A stretch of 64,000 nt of DNA from Staphylococcus caprae. Lineage in GTDB: Bacteria; Bacillota; Bacilli; Staphylococcales; Staphylococcaceae. Below the pieces are notes generated by a model, which worked only from the letters and a program-made list of their open reading frames with translations, had not been told where the DNA came from and did not search any database. The DNA is taken from NCBI RefSeq assembly GCF_002902725.1, contig NZ_PPRT01000017.1, positions 62,001-126,000 of the forward strand, written 5' to 3'. The translations under genes and the position numbers were made by a program. Shown here one piece after another: positions 28,748 to 42,056 of the stretch. Each line of letters opens with the position of its first letter. The first letter of the stretch is position 1.

Positions 28748-30445
28748 ATGGCATACGATGGCTTATTTACTAAAAAGATGATCGAATCACTACAAGATAT
28801 AGTTTCAGGTCGCATTCATAAAATTAATCAACCAGAAAACGATACAATAATTATTGTAGTACGACAAAATCGTAAAAATCATCAGTTACTTTTATCTATA
28901 CATCCAAGCTTTTCAAGATTACAAATTACTAATAAAAAATATGACAACCCATTTGACCCACCTATGTTTGCACGTGTGTTTCGTAAACATCTTGAAGGTG
29001 GCTTTATACAAAATATACGGCAAGTCGGTAATGACCGTCGTGTAGAAATAGACGTTCAAAGTAAGGACGAAATTGGCGATACAATGTATCGAACAATTAT
29101 TTTAGAAATCATGGGTAAACACAGTAATCTTATACTAGTGGATGAAAATCGCAAAATCATAGAAGGTTTTAAACATCTCACACCAAATACAAATCAATAT
29201 CGTACTGTAATGCCCGGTTTTGAATATGAAGCTCCACCAAGCCAAAATAAATTAAATCCATATGAGGTTTCAGGTCAAGAAGCATTAAAATATATTGATT
29301 TTAATTCAGGTAAAATTTCAAAACAATTATTAAATACATTTGAAGGTTTTAGTCCGCTTATAACAAATGAAATAGTAAGTCGTCGACAATTTATGACACA
29401 AGACACGTTGCCTGAAGCTTATGATGAAGTGATGGCAGAAACGCTATTAGCGCCAGTTCCCCTTTTCCATAAGAATCATGAAACAGGTAAAGAAGATTTC
29501 TATTTTATGAAACTCAATCAATTTTACGATGATATAGTACAGTATGATTCTCTTAATGATTTACTCGATCGTTATTATGATGCTCGAGGAGAGCGCGAAC
29601 GTGTCAAACAACGTGCCAATGATTTAGTAAGATTTGTGCAACAGCAACTACAGAAACAGCAAAATAAATTAAGCAAACTGATAGACGAATACGAAAGCGC
29701 TAAAGATAAAGAAACTCAGCAACTTTATGGCGAACTTATTACAGCGAATATATATCGAATTAAACAAGGCGATGAGTCGGTAACAGCATTAAATTACTAC
29801 ACGGGAGAAGAAGTTACAATTCCCCTTAACCCAACTAAATCTCCATCAGTCAACGCACAGTATTATTACAAACAATATAATCGTCTTAAAACACGTGAAC
29901 ACGAACTTGATCATCAAATTCAATTAACAAAAGAAAACATTGATTATTTTTCTAATATTGAACAACAACTAGATCATATTACTGTTGATGACATAGATGA
30001 TATTCGTGACGAATTAGCTGATCAAGGCTTTATGAAACAACGTAAAAATCATAAAAAGAAGAAAAATGCTCAAATCCAATTGCAAATGTATCGTTCAAGT
30101 GAAGGCGACACAATTTTAGTAGGTAAAAATAATAAGCAAAATGATTATTTAACCAATAAAAAAGCTCAAAAATCTCACATTTGGTTCCATACTAAAGATA
30201 TACCAGGTTCTCACGTTGTCATATTAAATAATCATCCGAGTGAAGAGACAATCAAAGAAGCCGCAATGATAGCGGGTTACTTTTCTAAAGCTGGAAATTC
30301 AGGTCAAATACCAGTTGACTATACAGAAATTAGAAATGTTCATAAACCTTCAGGTGCAAAACCAGGCTTTGTAACATATGATAATCAAAAAACGTTATAC
30401 GCAACGCCTGATTATGACAAAATTCAACAAATGAAAGAATCATAA
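28748..30445 (+). CDS. rqcH: Ribosome quality control protein RqcH (NFACT family)
   Basis: RqcH binds obstructed 50S subunits and recruits Ala-tRNA to add C-terminal alanine tails that mark stalled chains for degradation. Older annotations call it fibronectin-binding protein A. 565 residues: NFACT-N domain (1-~170) with the conserved GNDRR motif at 94-98, helix-hairpin-helix, a long coiled-coil middle (about 285-420, rich in Lys/Gln), and a C-terminal NFACT-R domain (WFHTKDIPGSHVVI, TEIRNVHKPSGAKPGFV). ATG 28748 follows AAGGTGG. Plus-strand single gene with its own terminator. Confidence 0.95.
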   Translation: MAYDGLFTKKMIESLQDIVSGRIHKINQPENDTIIIVVRQNRKNHQLLLSIHPSFSRLQITNKKYDNPFDPPMFARVFRKHLEGGFIQNIRQVGNDRRVEIDVQSKDEIGDTMYRTIILEIMGKHSNLILVDENRKIIEGFKHLTPNTNQYRTVMPGFEYEAPPSQNKLNPYEVSGQEALKYIDFNSGKISKQLLNTFEGFSPLITNEIVSRRQFMTQDTLPEAYDEVMAETLLAPVPLFHKNHETGKEDFYFMKLNQFYDDIVQYDSLNDLLDRYYDARGERERVKQRANDLVRFVQQQLQKQQNKLSKLIDEYESAKDKETQQLYGELITANIYRIKQGDESVTALNYYTGEEVTIPLNPTKSPSVNAQYYYKQYNRLKTREHELDHQIQLTKENIDYFSNIEQQLDHITVDDIDDIRDELADQGFMKQRKNHKKKKNAQIQLQMYRSSEGDTILVGKNNKQNDYLTNKKAQKSHIWFHTKDIPGSHVVILNNHPSEETIKEAAMIAGYFSKAGNSGQIPVDYTEIRNVHKPSGAKPGFVTYDNQKTLYATPDYDKIQQMKES

Positions 30446-30451
30446 AAAAAT

Positions 30452-30492
30452 AAATTCCGTATGGCTCTGTCATAGTGTGCCATACGGAATTT
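30452..30492. terminator. Bidirectional terminator between rqcH and the VOC gene
   Basis: AAATTCCGTATGGC (30452-30465) pairs perfectly with GCCATACGGAATTT (30479-30492). An A-run precedes it and a T-run follows, fitting termination from both convergent genes. Confidence 0.9.
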
Positions 30493-30506
30493 TTTAAATT
30501 GCTGAT

Positions 30507-30908
30507 TTATTCTGGTAATGCGAGTTGGAAGCTTACGCCAAATTTATCTTGTACCCACGCAAATTCTCTAAATGGTGGCATCTCTGTTTTAGGCATTAAG
30601 ATAGCGCCTTCCTTTTTCAAGCCACTAAATAAGCGTTCCATTTCCATCGCATCCTTAACAGTGACATATAATGACATCGCAGGATTCATAGGTAACTCTT
30701 CTCCATTATTAGCGTCTATCGCCATGAAAACTTGTCCATTCAATGTAAATATGGAATGTTGAACTGATCCAGGCGTACCTGGACCATCTTCATCATATTT
30801 CACCATAGTTAATATTTCGCTATCTTCAAATAAACTTGTATATAGATGAATTGCTTCTTCAGCTTGATCATTAAACATTAGAAATGTAGTAATTTTAGGT
30901 ATTTCCAC
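30507..30908 (-). CDS. VOC-family protein, PhnB/3-demethylubiquinone methyltransferase-like
   Basis: A 133-residue single-domain member of the vicinal oxygen chelate fold, of the PhnB-like group often mislabelled as 3-demethylubiquinone methyltransferase. Typical features are TFLMFNDQAEEAIHLYTSLF near the N-terminus, GQVFMAIDA, MSLYVTVKDA and FAWVQDKFGVSFQL at the end. Its substrate is unknown. Metal ligands are not clearly conserved, so an enzymatic role is uncertain. It is a single gene on the minus strand, convergent with rqcH. Confidence 0.85.
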   Translation of the reverse strand: MEIPKITTFLMFNDQAEEAIHLYTSLFEDSEILTMVKYDEDGPGTPGSVQHSIFTLNGQVFMAIDANNGEELPMNPAMSLYVTVKDAMEMERLFSGLKKEGAILMPKTEMPPFREFAWVQDKFGVSFQLALPE

Positions 30909-31123
30909 TTTGTATCTCCCCTAGTTTATATATTTTAATTACTTTACCAATTTAAGTATCTCGTATATTATTTTAACATGATAACTCTTACAATGTAGAA
31001 TATCGTAAAGCTACAACGCAAATTTTAAAATCTATAATAGAATCACTACAGTTATATCAATTAATTTAATTCTTTCATCACATATTAAATATAGAAACAT
31101 TTCATAAGGAGGCATGATTTACT

Positions 31124-31210
31124 ATGATTATTCACTATGGTTTACCTTTATTAATTTTATTAATTGTCTTACTCATTGGTTGGTTACTGATTAAAGTCTT
31201 TATCCGATAA
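31124..31210 (+). CDS. Possible 28-residue membrane peptide
   Basis: ATG 31124 to TAA 31210 encodes a peptide with about 20 consecutive hydrophobic residues (GLPLLILLIVLLIGWLLI) and a basic end (KVFIR). A strong AAGGAGG site lies 11 bases upstream. The size and design match small membrane peptides, including type I toxin peptides. I recognise no specific family. An overlapping ATG at 31114 in another frame sits too close to the ribosome-binding site. It may instead be a chance frame. Confidence 0.5.
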   Translation: MIIHYGLPLLILLIVLLIGWLLIKVFIR

Positions 31211-31394
31211 TTGTGAGTAGGACAGAAATATTATTTATCTCAATTATTTTCATTGTTCTGCCTTCAGCTTGTATAATCTGCAGAATTTCTTAAAATAATT
31301 CTCTATACTAGCGCTCAGACAGCAAGAATGGCTAGGACCGAGAGAATCTTTATATAAATTCACGTTCAATTCAGACATCTACTGCCAATATATC
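31211..31394. other. Non-coding region with staphylococcal intergenic repeat features
   Basis: 184 bases without a gene after the small peptide. It starts with a GGACAGAAATA...TTCTGCCTT inverted arrangement that resembles dispersed staphylococcal intergenic repeats, followed by a GAATTTCTTAAAATAATTC stem. It could be a 3' region or a small RNA on either strand. I see no open frame of note. Confidence 0.4.
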
Positions 31395-31433
31395 AAAGGA
31401 GACTGAGATATCATTTTTATCTCAGCCTCCTTT
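31395..31433. terminator. Bidirectional terminator after the 74-residue protein gene
   Basis: AAAGGAGACTGAGATA (31395-31410) pairs with TATCTCAGCCTCCTTT (31418-31433, one mismatch), followed by T on the plus strand. It ends the pyr operon and its small last gene on the minus strand. Confidence 0.85.
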
Positions 31434-31450
31434 TTAATTTCTATTTACTT

Positions 31451-31675
31451 TTATAATTGACCTTTATGACGTAAATTTTCTTTAGCACGTTTAAATATAT
31501 CACCTGAGTGCGTAAAAGCATCATCATCTATTGATTTAGATTCAGAGAAATTTTGGATGCTTTCATCCACACTTTTTACAGTTTTCGGGGTTCTATAATC
31601 ATCTTGTCTCTCTAAAAATTCATTACAATGTTTCATAATGATGTACATGTGATTATTATCATTGTTATGAGCCAT
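31451..31675 (-). CDS. Hypothetical protein, 74 residues
   Basis: A small hydrophilic protein with no signal peptide, membrane helix or motif that I recognise. The N-terminus is rich in Asn, His and Asp. A good ribosome-binding site (AAGGGGGAAA) precedes ATG 31675. It begins 28 bases after pyrE and ends at a terminator, so it is probably transcribed with the pyrimidine operon. I recall a small hypothetical gene in this place in S. aureus, which supports a real gene, but no function is known. Confidence 0.75.
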   Translation of the reverse strand: MAHNNDNNHMYIIMKHCNEFLERQDDYRTPKTVKSVDESIQNFSESKSIDDDAFTHSGDIFKRAKENLRHKGQL

Positions 31676-31703
31676 TTACTTTCCCCCTTTATATAAACAT
31701 ATA

Positions 31704-32315
31704 TTATGCTAAATTGTCTCTCCAATCAACTAAAGTCTGAATATCTTCTTCAGAAATTTTCCCTTCTTCTCTAGCAACCTCAATCAATTCATTATAATTA
31801 CTTAAAGTATAGAAAGGTATACCCGCTTCTTTAAATACATCGTCTGCTTTTTTCAATCCATATGTGAAAATGGCTACAACACCTAATACATCAGCGCCTG
31901 CGTCTTTTAAAGCTTCAACAGCTGTAACTGAAGAACCACCTGTGGAAATTAAATCCTCAATTACAACGACTTTTTTACCTTCACTTTTTGCACCTTCAAT
32001 TTGGTTTTGCTTACCATGGCTTTTACTTTTCGAACGTACATAGTTCATAGGTAATTCCATTTTTTCAGAAAGATACGCAGCATGAGGAATACCTGCAGTC
32101 GCTGTTCCTGAGACAATTTCCACTTCAGAAAAATGTTTCTCTATCAAGCGAGCTAATCCATCTCTAATCGCATTACGAACTAAAGGATAACCTAACGTGA
32201 TACGATTATCACAATAAATTGGGGATTTAATCCCAGAACTCCATGTATATAAATCATTAGGAGATAATGAGACCGCTTCTATATCTAATAAAGCTTTTGC
32301 AATTTCTTTAGCCAT
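31704..32315 (-). CDS. pyrE: Orotate phosphoribosyltransferase
   Basis: Joins orotate with PRPP to give orotidine 5'-phosphate, the fifth step of UMP synthesis. 203 residues. The PRPP-binding motif [14 protein letters not shown] carries the two acidic residues of the type I family, and the flexible loop [17 protein letters not shown] contains the catalytic lysines. It follows pyrF directly, with stop and start adjacent, and is the last biosynthetic gene of the operon. Confidence 0.98.
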   Translation of the reverse strand: MAKEIAKALLDIEAVSLSPNDLYTWSSGIKSPIYCDNRITLGYPLVRNAIRDGLARLIEKHFSEVEIVSGTATAGIPHAAYLSEKMELPMNYVRSKSKSHGKQNQIEGAKSEGKKVVVIEDLISTGGSSVTAVEALKDAGADVLGVVAIFTYGLKKADDVFKEAGIPFYTLSNYNELIEVAREEGKISEEDIQTLVDWRDNLA

Positions 32316-33008
32316 TTAACCTAACCAACTTTCTTTGATATTTTGATAGCTTGATACTGGATCATCACTTTGAGTAATAGGTCTGCCAACCACAATGTGT
32401 GTAGAACCTAAGACTTTAGCATCTTCCGGGGTTGTGATACGTTGTTGATCATTTTGCGCAGCACCTTTAGGTCTAATTCCGGGCGTTACTTTCATAAATT
32501 CAGGACCTAACTCCTGTGAAATTAATTCTGCTTCAAGCGGCGAGCACACGACACCATCCAACCCAGCTTTATGTGTAAGGCGTGCATAATGAAGTACTGC
32601 TTCTTCAATACTAGTTTGAATATTCTGTTCCTCAAGTAATTGCGCTTCTGTTGTTGAAGTCAATTGTGTCACTGCAATAATTTTAGTGTCAGGGTTATAT
32701 TTTCTCAAACCTTTTTTAGCCTCTTCCATCATTTTCAATCCACCAGCAGCATGGACGTTGACCAAATCCACATCTAAACGTGCCAAGCCTTCCATTGCTT
32801 TACTGACTGTATTAGGAATATCATGCAATTTTAAATCTAGAAAAATATCATGCCCTCTCTTCTTAAGAGATTGAATAAATTCAGGTCCAGTTTGATAAAA
32901 CAATTCCATACCAATTTTGACACATAACTCTTCGTCGAATTGATCTAAAAATGTATTAACTTCTTTAGCAGATTTAAAATCTAACGCGATGATTGGTAAA
33001 TTTCTCAT
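32316..33008 (-). CDS. pyrF: Orotidine 5'-phosphate decarboxylase
   Basis: Decarboxylates OMP to UMP. 230 residues in the class I TIM-barrel group. The catalytic segment [11 protein letters not shown] contains the Asp-Lys-x-x-Asp set, and VTPGIRPKG binds the phosphate. Located 34 bases downstream of carB and directly joined to pyrE. Confidence 0.98.
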   Translation of the reverse strand: MRNLPIIALDFKSAKEVNTFLDQFDEELCVKIGMELFYQTGPEFIQSLKKRGHDIFLDLKLHDIPNTVSKAMEGLARLDVDLVNVHAAGGLKMMEEAKKGLRKYNPDTKIIAVTQLTSTTEAQLLEEQNIQTSIEEAVLHYARLTHKAGLDGVVCSPLEAELISQELGPEFMKVTPGIRPKGAAQNDQQRITTPEDAKVLGSTHIVVGRPITQSDDPVSSYQNIKESWLG

Positions 33009-33042
33009 TTAAATTGCTCCTTCAATCGCTCATTCTTTAACG

Positions 33043-36000
33043 TTACATGTTTCTCATTGTAAACGTCATACTTTCAATCACATTAGTTAATGCGCTTGCA
33101 GTATCTAATGAAGTTAAACAAGGCACCCCATTTTCAACAGTCGTACGACGAATTTGGAAACCATCACGTTCAACTTCTTTACCTTTAGTCATTGTATTAA
33201 TAACAATTTGAACTTCACCATTTTGTATTCGAGTGAGTAAGTCATCCTCGCCACCAATTTTTCCTACAACTTCAACAGGAATATCATTTGATTTAAGTTT
33301 GTCTGCAGTACCTTTAGTAGCTAAGATTTTATAACCTACTTCATTTAAGCGATGTGCAATTTTCACAATTTCATCTTTGTCTTTGTCACTTACTGTCATC
33401 AATACAGTACCATGATCTTTAACTTCTACACCGCTACCTGTAAGCCCTTTGAATAGCGCCTTTTCAAGAGTAAGGTCTTTACCCATCACTTCACCAGTAG
33501 ATTTCATTTCAGGTCCAAGCGTTATGTCCACATTCTTCAACTTATTAAAACTGAATACCGGAGCCTTAACAAAGACACCTTCTGAGTAAGGTTGGATACC
33601 TTGTTGATAGCCTAATTGGTCAAGTTTCTCACCCATGATTGAACGCATAGCAAGTTGTGCCATTTGAATGTCAGTAATCTTACTTAAGAATGGTACTGTA
33701 CGACTTGAACGAGGATTAACCTCTAACACATATACACCATCATGTGCGATGACAAATTGGATGTTAATTAAACCAATAATGTTTAAACCTTTGGCTAATT
33801 TAATCGTGTAATCTTCAAGTGTATCGATTTCTTCTTGTGTCAGTGTTTGTGGTGGATAAACGGCAATTGAGTCACCACTATGCACACCTGCACGTTCAAT
33901 ATGTTCCATGATACCAGGTATGATGACTGTGTCCCCATCGCAAATAGCGTCTACTTCAATTTCTTTACCAGTTAAATAACGGTCAACGAGAACTGGATGT
34001 TCAGGGCTTGCTTTTACCGCTTGCGTCATATAATTTTCCAATTCTTGGTCGTTATCAACGATTTCCATTGCACGTCCGCCTAATACATATGATGGACGAA
34101 CAACGACTGGATAACCGATTTCACGTGCATTTTCAAGTGCTTCTTTAGGTGATGTTGATGTTTTACCTTGTGGTTGTGGAACATCAATTTGTCGTAATAG
34201 CGCTTCAAATTCTTTTCTATCTTCAGCTCTATTTAAATCTTCTAATGATGTTCCTAAGATTTGAACGCCGTGTTTCGCAAGTTTATCAGCTAAATTAATC
34301 GCTGTTTGACCGCCGAATTGCACAACGACACCCTTAGGTTGTTCTAAATTAATGATATTCATGACATCTTCTTCAGTTAATGGTTCAAAGTATAATTTAT
34401 CTGAGATTGAAAAGTCAGTTGAAACTGTCTCAGGGTTATTATTTACAATAATAGCTTCGTAGCCGGCCTCTTGTATCGCCCAAACAGCATGTACAGTGGC
34501 ATAGTCGAATTCTACCCCTTGTCCAATTCGAATTGGTCCAGAACCTAATACAAGTATTTTTTCTTTTTCAGTCACGATTGATTCATTTTCAGTTTCATAA
34601 GTTCCGTAATAATAAGGTGTTGTAGATTCAAATTCTGCCGCACATGTGTCAACCATTTTATACACTGGTTTAATGTCATTTTTCACACGTAATTGGTAAA
34701 CCTCTTCTTCGTTCATATCCCAACGATGCGCGATGACTCTATCACTAAAGCCATAATCTTTCGCATATTTAAGATACTCTAAATCGCCTTGATGTTCTTT
34801 TAATTCATGTTCGATATTAATAATATTTTGGAATTTATTTAAGAAAAAGTAATCGATTTTAGTCATTTCATGAATTTCTTCTAAAGTCGTACCTCTACGA
34901 ATGGCTTCGCCAATAAAGAATAAACGTTCATCATCTTGATGACCAATACGTTCTTTAATGTAATCTAAATCAAAGCTTTCTCCATTTGGTAAACCGAGGT
35001 GATGAACACCATACTCTAGAGAACGAATCGCTTTTAATAATGACTCTTCATATGTACGTCCGATGGCCATAACTTCACCAGTGGCTTTCATTTGCGTACC
35101 TAACTCACGTTCACCCTTTTCAAATTTATCGAATGGGAAACGTGGAATCTTAGAGATTACATAATCTAACGTCGGCTCAAAGGCTGCATATGATGTACCA
35201 GTTATCGGGTTCAACATCTCATCTAAAGTTAAACCTACAGCAATTTTAGCTGCTAATTTCGCAATAGGATAACCTGTTGCCTTAGAAGCTAAAGCTGAAG
35301 AACGTGACACACGAGGGTTTACTTCAATAATATAATAATTTAAAGAATGTGGATCTAGCGCAAGTTGGACGTTACATCCTCCTTCAATACCTAAAGCACG
35401 AATCACTTTCAACGATACATCACGTAGCATTTGATATTCTACATCTGACAATGTTTGGCTAGGTGCAACTACAATCGAATCACCTGTATGTATACCAACT
35501 GGGTCAATATTTTCCATATTACATACGACTATTGCGTTATCATTTTTATCACGCATCACTTCATATTCAATTTCTTTAAAGCCTGCGATATATTTTTCAA
35601 TTAAACATTGTGTGGCTGGACTATAATGTAATCCGTTACTTACTACTTCCTTTAAGTCAGCATCATTGTAACAGATACCGCCACCAGTACCGCCCATAGT
35701 GAACGCAGGTCGTACGATTAATGGATATCCCACTTGTTCTTTAAATTCAAAGGCTTGTTCTACTGTATTAACAATATCACTTTCAGGTACTGGTACATTT
35801 AAATCATTCATTAATGTTCTGAACATTTCACGGTCTTCCGCTTGTTGAATTGATTCTAGTTCTGTTCCTAAAAGTTTGACATTATTAGCAGCGAGCACGC
35901 CACTATCATGTAGTTGTATCGCCATATTTAAGCCGGTTTGACCACCTAATGTAGGTAGCAATGCATCTGGTTGTTCTTTTCGAATGATTCGAGCAATAAA

Positions 36001-36216
36001 GTCATGTGTTAATGGTTCAATGTAGACTTTATCTGCGATTTCTTTGTCAGTCATAATGGTTGCAGGGTTGGAGTTCACTAAGATAACTCGATACCCCTCT
36101 TCTTTTAAAGCAAGACATGCTTGTGTACCTGCATAGTCAAACTCTGCAGCTTGACCAATAATAATCGGTCCAGAACCTACTACTAAAATTGTTTGAATAT
36201 CATCGCGTTTAGGCAT
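33043..36216 (-). CDS. carB: Carbamoyl-phosphate synthase, large subunit
   Basis: Makes carbamoyl phosphate from bicarbonate, ATP and ammonia supplied by CarA. 1057 residues, typical size. Two homologous ATP-grasp halves are visible, each starting with a VVGSGP/VLGSGP glycine motif (residues about 10 and 555) and each with [12 protein letters not shown] or [12 protein letters not shown]. The C-terminal regulatory (MGS-like) domain follows from about 930. The start overlaps the carA stop by 8 bases. No pair of arginine-specific car genes is in the window, so this copy may serve pyrimidine synthesis. Confidence 0.98.
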   Translation of the reverse strand: MPKRDDIQTILVVGSGPIIIGQAAEFDYAGTQACLALKEEGYRVILVNSNPATIMTDKEIADKVYIEPLTHDFIARIIRKEQPDALLPTLGGQTGLNMAIQLHDSGVLAANNVKLLGTELESIQQAEDREMFRTLMNDLNVPVPESDIVNTVEQAFEFKEQVGYPLIVRPAFTMGGTGGGICYNDADLKEVVSNGLHYSPATQCLIEKYIAGFKEIEYEVMRDKNDNAIVVCNMENIDPVGIHTGDSIVVAPSQTLSDVEYQMLRDVSLKVIRALGIEGGCNVQLALDPHSLNYYIIEVNPRVSRSSALASKATGYPIAKLAAKIAVGLTLDEMLNPITGTSYAAFEPTLDYVISKIPRFPFDKFEKGERELGTQMKATGEVMAIGRTYEESLLKAIRSLEYGVHHLGLPNGESFDLDYIKERIGHQDDERLFFIGEAIRRGTTLEEIHEMTKIDYFFLNKFQNIINIEHELKEHQGDLEYLKYAKDYGFSDRVIAHRWDMNEEEVYQLRVKNDIKPVYKMVDTCAAEFESTTPYYYGTYETENESIVTEKEKILVLGSGPIRIGQGVEFDYATVHAVWAIQEAGYEAIIVNNNPETVSTDFSISDKLYFEPLTEEDVMNIINLEQPKGVVVQFGGQTAINLADKLAKHGVQILGTSLEDLNRAEDRKEFEALLRQIDVPQPQGKTSTSPKEALENAREIGYPVVVRPSYVLGGRAMEIVDNDQELENYMTQAVKASPEHPVLVDRYLTGKEIEVDAICDGDTVIIPGIMEHIERAGVHSGDSIAVYPPQTLTQEEIDTLEDYTIKLAKGLNIIGLINIQFVIAHDGVYVLEVNPRSSRTVPFLSKITDIQMAQLAMRSIMGEKLDQLGYQQGIQPYSEGVFVKAPVFSFNKLKNVDITLGPEMKSTGEVMGKDLTLEKALFKGLTGSGVEVKDHGTVLMTVSDKDKDEIVKIAHRLNEVGYKILATKGTADKLKSNDIPVEVVGKIGGEDDLLTRIQNGEVQIVINTMTKGKEVERDGFQIRRTTVENGVPCLTSLDTASALTNVIESMTFTMRNM

Positions 36217-37309
36217 TTAAATGACGCTCCTTTTCTTTGAACTCATTCATCATTGTTATAAACTCATCGAATAAATAGTTTGAATCACTTGGTCCCGGTC
36301 TTGCTTCAGGGTGATATTGAACTGAAAATGCAGGTAATTGTTTATGTCTTAATCCTTCAACAGTTCCATCATTAAGTGCAATGTGTGTCACTTCTAAATC
36401 AGTATCTTTAAGTGAATCACGGTCGATAGAGTAGCCGTGGTTTTGACTTGTAATATCAACTTTACCTGTTCGCAAATCTTTAACAGGATGATTGGCACCA
36501 CGATGTCCGAACTTCATTTTGAAGGAAGTGGCGCCTTGAGATAATGCGAAAAGTTGATGTCCTAAACAAATACCGAAGAAAGGAATTTTGCCTAAAATAC
36601 CATTAATCATTTCGATTGCGACTTCAACTTCATCGGGATCTCCAGGACCATTTGATAACATGACGCCATCTGGAGACATACCTAAAATTTCTTCTGCAGT
36701 CGTATTATAAGGCACCACCGTTACGTTACAACCACGCATATTTAATTCACGAACAATGTTTTGTTTCTTACCAAAGTCGAGCAATACGACGCTTAAATCT
36801 GAACCTGTTGAAACATAAGGTGTCTTCGTTGATACTGTTTGAACTTCATCTCTAGGTAGTTCAGCAGTTTTTAAATGTTCAACAAGTGCATGAATGTCAT
36901 CTTTATTGTCTGTAAATCCAGCTCTTAACACACCATGTTGGCGAATCTTACGTGTGATACTTCTTGTATCCACTCCAGAAATGCCAGGAATATGATATTG
37001 AACAAGTACTTCGTGTAATGTTTTTTGATGTCTGAAATTGCTAGGATGTGTGCTTGCTTCTTTCACTACTACACCATTCAATGTCGGTGTTAAAGATTCG
37101 AAATCATCACGGTTAATACCGTAGTTTCCAATTAATGGATATGTAAATGTGATGATTTGACCTGTATATGAGGGGTCAGAAATTGTTTCCTGATACCCCG
37201 TCATTGCAGTATTAAATACGATTTCACCTATTGTTAAATCATCAGAACCTAGGCGATATCCTTCATAATAAGAGCCATCTTCCAGTACAAGATAACGTTT
37301 TTCAAGCAT
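36209..37309 (-). CDS. carA: Carbamoyl-phosphate synthase, small subunit
   Basis: The glutaminase subunit that channels ammonia to CarB. 366 residues. The N-terminal CPSase domain begins [15 protein letters not shown]; the C-terminal class I amidotransferase has the nucleophile Cys in [15 protein letters not shown] and the His-Glu pair in [11 protein letters not shown]. It follows pyrC directly and overlaps carB by 8 bases, so the two subunits are made in balance. Confidence 0.98.
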   Translation of the reverse strand: MLEKRYLVLEDGSYYEGYRLGSDDLTIGEIVFNTAMTGYQETISDPSYTGQIITFTYPLIGNYGINRDDFESLTPTLNGVVVKEASTHPSNFRHQKTLHEVLVQYHIPGISGVDTRSITRKIRQHGVLRAGFTDNKDDIHALVEHLKTAELPRDEVQTVSTKTPYVSTGSDLSVVLLDFGKKQNIVRELNMRGCNVTVVPYNTTAEEILGMSPDGVMLSNGPGDPDEVEVAIEMINGILGKIPFFGICLGHQLFALSQGATSFKMKFGHRGANHPVKDLRTGKVDITSQNHGYSIDRDSLKDTDLEVTHIALNDGTVEGLRHKQLPAFSVQYHPEARPGPSDSNYLFDEFITMMNEFKEKERHLNA

Positions 37310-38587
37310 CTATTTGTCCTCCTCAAATACTACTTCACCTTTAACCATTGTTAATATTGGATTACCGTATACTTTACGACCAATAAATGGCGTATTATCA
37401 GCTTTAGATAAGAAATCTTCACTTTTGATTTCTTTTTCACTATTTAAGTCAATAATTGTTAAATCTGCATAGCTATCTTTATGCAATTTACCGTAATTTA
37501 AATTGAAAATTGTCGCCGGTTTAATTGTGAAATAATCGACTAATTGTTGAAGTGACCAGTTACCTCTTCTTACAAAATGAGTGTAAAGTAATGGGAATGC
37601 TGTTTCACTTCCGACAATACCAAATGGCGCTTGTGTCATTGGTTGATCTTTTTCTTCTTTTGCATGAGGCGCATGGTCAGTAGCAATACAATCAATTGTG
37701 CCATCTAATAAACCTTCTAATAATGCTTCTCTATCTTCTTTACTTCTTAAAGGTGGATTCATTTTATAATTCGCATCGTCACCTGGTACATCATTTTCAG
37801 TTAAAAGTAAGTGATGTGGAGTGACTTCGGCAGTTACATGGATGCCTGCTTTCTTAGCATCTCTAATCACACGCACACTTTCTTTAGTTGAAACATGACA
37901 TACATGGTAATGGCAACCTGTCGCTTCAGCTAATAACACATCTCTTGCAATTTGAACTGACTCCGCAATGTTAGGAATGCCTGGGATACCTAGTTCTTCA
38001 CTACGTTTACCTTTATGCATTGCTCCACCATAAATTAAACTATTATCTTCACAATGGGCTACAATTGGTTTCTTAACTCGAGCTGCTTGTTTCATAGCCG
38101 CGTACATCATGCTAGCTTGTTGAACCCCTACACCATCGTCAGTAAATGCAAAGACGCCTTCAAGTGCTAACTCTTTAAAGTCTACAAGTTCTTTACCTGC
38201 TTGTCTTTTAGTGATAGACGCGTAAGGTAACACACGCACTTTAGCTGTCTCAGAAATTCGTTCTCTTAATTCTTTAACATGCTCAACTGAGTCTGGTACT
38301 GGTCTAGTATTAGGCATTGGGCATATAGTAGTAAACCCACCTCTAGCTGCTGCTTTCGTACCAGTTTCAATTGTTTCTTTGTGTTCCCCACCTGGTTCAC
38401 GTAAATGAACATGCACGTCAACAAATCCTGGTGCGATTAAATTACCTTTAGCATCAATCACTTCAATATTTGGTGATGATGAATTGATTTTACTACTAAT
38501 TGTTTTAATACGTTTACCATCAATTAAAATCTCAGTATCTTTTAAGATTCCATTTCTTAAGATCTTTCCATTTTTGATTAATTTCAT
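37310..38587 (-). CDS. pyrC: Dihydroorotase
   Basis: Cyclises carbamoyl aspartate to dihydroorotate. 425 residues of the type I (amidohydrolase) family. The zinc-binding motif [11 protein letters not shown] is near residues 57-67; CEDN-type and [10 protein letters not shown] segments and the late [14 protein letters not shown] supply further ligands and the catalytic Asp. It follows pyrB after 18 bases and precedes carA directly. No pyrD is seen in the operon, as expected where dihydroorotate dehydrogenase is encoded elsewhere in staphylococci. Confidence 0.97.
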   Translation of the reverse strand: MKLIKNGKILRNGILKDTEILIDGKRIKTISSKINSSSPNIEVIDAKGNLIAPGFVDVHVHLREPGGEHKETIETGTKAAARGGFTTICPMPNTRPVPDSVEHVKELRERISETAKVRVLPYASITKRQAGKELVDFKELALEGVFAFTDDGVGVQQASMMYAAMKQAARVKKPIVAHCEDNSLIYGGAMHKGKRSEELGIPGIPNIAESVQIARDVLLAEATGCHYHVCHVSTKESVRVIRDAKKAGIHVTAEVTPHHLLLTENDVPGDDANYKMNPPLRSKEDREALLEGLLDGTIDCIATDHAPHAKEEKDQPMTQAPFGIVGSETAFPLLYTHFVRRGNWSLQQLVDYFTIKPATIFNLNYGKLHKDSYADLTIIDLNSEKEIKSEDFLSKADNTPFIGRKVYGNPILTMVKGEVVFEEDK

Positions 38588-38605
38588 ATTAAAAATAACC
38601 CCTTC

Positions 38606-40821
<2,216 letters not shown>

Positions 40822-40840
40822 GTTCTTCATTTCCTTTCAT

Positions 40841-41040
40841 AAAAAAATCTCTTTACATCAGTGAATGCAAAGAGACTAAAGCGAAATGGATATATAGCGA
40901 ATTGTTCATTCGCCCACCACATTTCTAATGAAGTATTCCGTTAAGCATGTATTAAATAACGTTTCATTTGTTGATGCTTACATCATTTATTTACCGTTAC
41001 TTAACTTATTAACTTCACCTTTTTCAGTCTCTCGTACTGC
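40841..41040 (-). promoter_or_regulatory. PyrR-regulated attenuator between pyrR and pyrP
   Basis: Read on the minus strand. A PyrR-binding loop lies at 41026-41038 (AGTACGAGAGACT, flanked by TTTAAAGC and GAAAAAGG), like the B. subtilis loop. A terminator pairs 40848-40858 with 40865-40875 (TCTCTTTGCAT/ATGTAAAGAGA) followed by seven T. The loop's AGAGACT can pair with AGTCTCT at the base of the terminator, so the two folds exclude each other. UMP-bound PyrR should stabilise the loop and favour termination. Confidence 0.85.
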
Positions 41041-41053
41041 TTTAAAAGGGATA

Positions 41054-41581
41054 TTATTCAATTATGACTGCATTTTGATCATCAATTTCATCTAAATAAA
41101 CTGAAACGGATTCATCTCGTGCAGTTGGTATATTCTTTCCTACAAAATCTGCTCGAATAGGTAGTTCTCGATGCCCTCGATCGACGAGTGTTGCAAGTCC
41201 AATTTTGACCGGCCGAGAATGTAAGAGTATAGCGTCTAGTGAAGCTCTCACAGTACGCCCCGTATATAACACATCATCAACAATGACCACAACTTTATCC
41301 GTAATATCTACATCGATATCAAAAGCTTTGATGTCTGATTGCTGTGAGACATTGTCGATATCGTCACGAAAATGTGTGATATCAATAGTTCCAGTTGGCA
41401 CAACTTGTTGCTCAATAGAATGTATCTTATCTTGAATGCGATTTGCTAAAAATGCCCCTCGCGTTTTTATACCTAGAAGCACTAAATTATCAGTGCCCTT
41501 GTTATACTCTAAAATCTCATGTGCGATTCGAGTGATAGTACGTTGTATTGCAGCTTCATCTAAAATGACTCGTTGTGACAT
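41054..41581 (-). CDS. pyrR: Pyrimidine attenuation regulator/uracil phosphoribosyltransferase PyrR
   Basis: An RNA-binding regulator that senses UMP/UTP and PRPP and causes attenuation of the pyr operon, with weak uracil phosphoribosyltransferase activity. 175 residues. The PRPP motif [14 protein letters not shown] is at about 92-105; the basic dimer surface includes [10 protein letters not shown] and [15 protein letters not shown]. First gene of the operon, with PyrR-type leader RNA elements on both sides. Confidence 0.98.
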   Translation of the reverse strand: MSQRVILDEAAIQRTITRIAHEILEYNKGTDNLVLLGIKTRGAFLANRIQDKIHSIEQQVVPTGTIDITHFRDDIDNVSQQSDIKAFDIDVDITDKVVVIVDDVLYTGRTVRASLDAILLHSRPVKIGLATLVDRGHRELPIRADFVGKNIPTARDESVSVYLDEIDDQNAVIIE

Positions 41582-41608
41582 CGTTTCACCTCTTTTAAAA
41601 TGTGAAAA

Positions 41609-41804
41609 AACCCCATATCTTTAATAAAGACATGAGGTTAAGGTTACACTTAAAGAAATTAAATAACTTATCGTTAATGAAATTTCTTTATATATAGTTA
41701 CAGAATTTCGCTGAGATTGAATACAGTTGGTTGTATTCTATAACGAAATCCCTTTAAATGTATACTTATTCCTAATTATCATGTCTTCGAAGCCTCTCTG
41801 GACT
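41609..41804 (-). promoter_or_regulatory. PyrR-regulated attenuator upstream of pyrR
   Basis: The minus strand carries AGTCCAGAGAGGCT (41791-41804), the exact PyrR-binding consensus. AAGACATGA (41779-41787) can pair with TCATGTCTT in the terminator, whose stem is 41609-41639 (AACCTCATGTCTTT/AAAGATATGGGGTT) and is followed by T6. Further stems lie between (GAATACAACCAACTGTATTC). This is the standard anti-antiterminator arrangement for pyr operons. Confidence 0.9.
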
Positions 41805-41845
41805 TTCAATTAAAGACTACGCTTTTCTATATTTAAACTGTTATA

Positions 41846-41874
41846 AGTTTAAAGCTTTTTAAGAAATAAGTCAA
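41846..41874 (-). promoter_or_regulatory. Promoter of the pyr operon
   Basis: TTGACT (41869-41874) and TAAACT (41846-41851) on the minus strand with a 17-base spacer, about 40 bases upstream of the PyrR loop. This gives a leader of roughly 260 bases. Confidence 0.6.
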
Positions 41875-42002
41875 TACATTCTCTAAAACGATTAGAATAA
41901 GCGCACATTAATTTAAAAATTGGCAATAAAATCTAAATATGTGTATCAATGGCGTTTCTAATGGCAAAAGAATACATGTGAATGAAAGTATACGATAAAT
42001 AA

Positions 42003-42048
42003 AAATGGCTTAAGACAATTTCTAATTTGAAACCATCTTAAACCATTT
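42003..42048 (-). terminator. Terminator after the RluD-type gene
   Basis: AAATGGCTTAAGA (42003-42015) pairs with TCTTAAACCATTT (42036-42048, one mismatch). It lies 8 bases after the stop of the pseudouridine synthase and before the pyr promoter. Confidence 0.7.
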
Positions 42049-42056
42049 ATTTACAT

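Noticed and set aside
28748-30445. rqcH product as a fibronectin-binding adhesin
   Set aside because: It has no signal peptide, LPXTG motif or repeats; NFACT domains identify the ribosome quality control factor.
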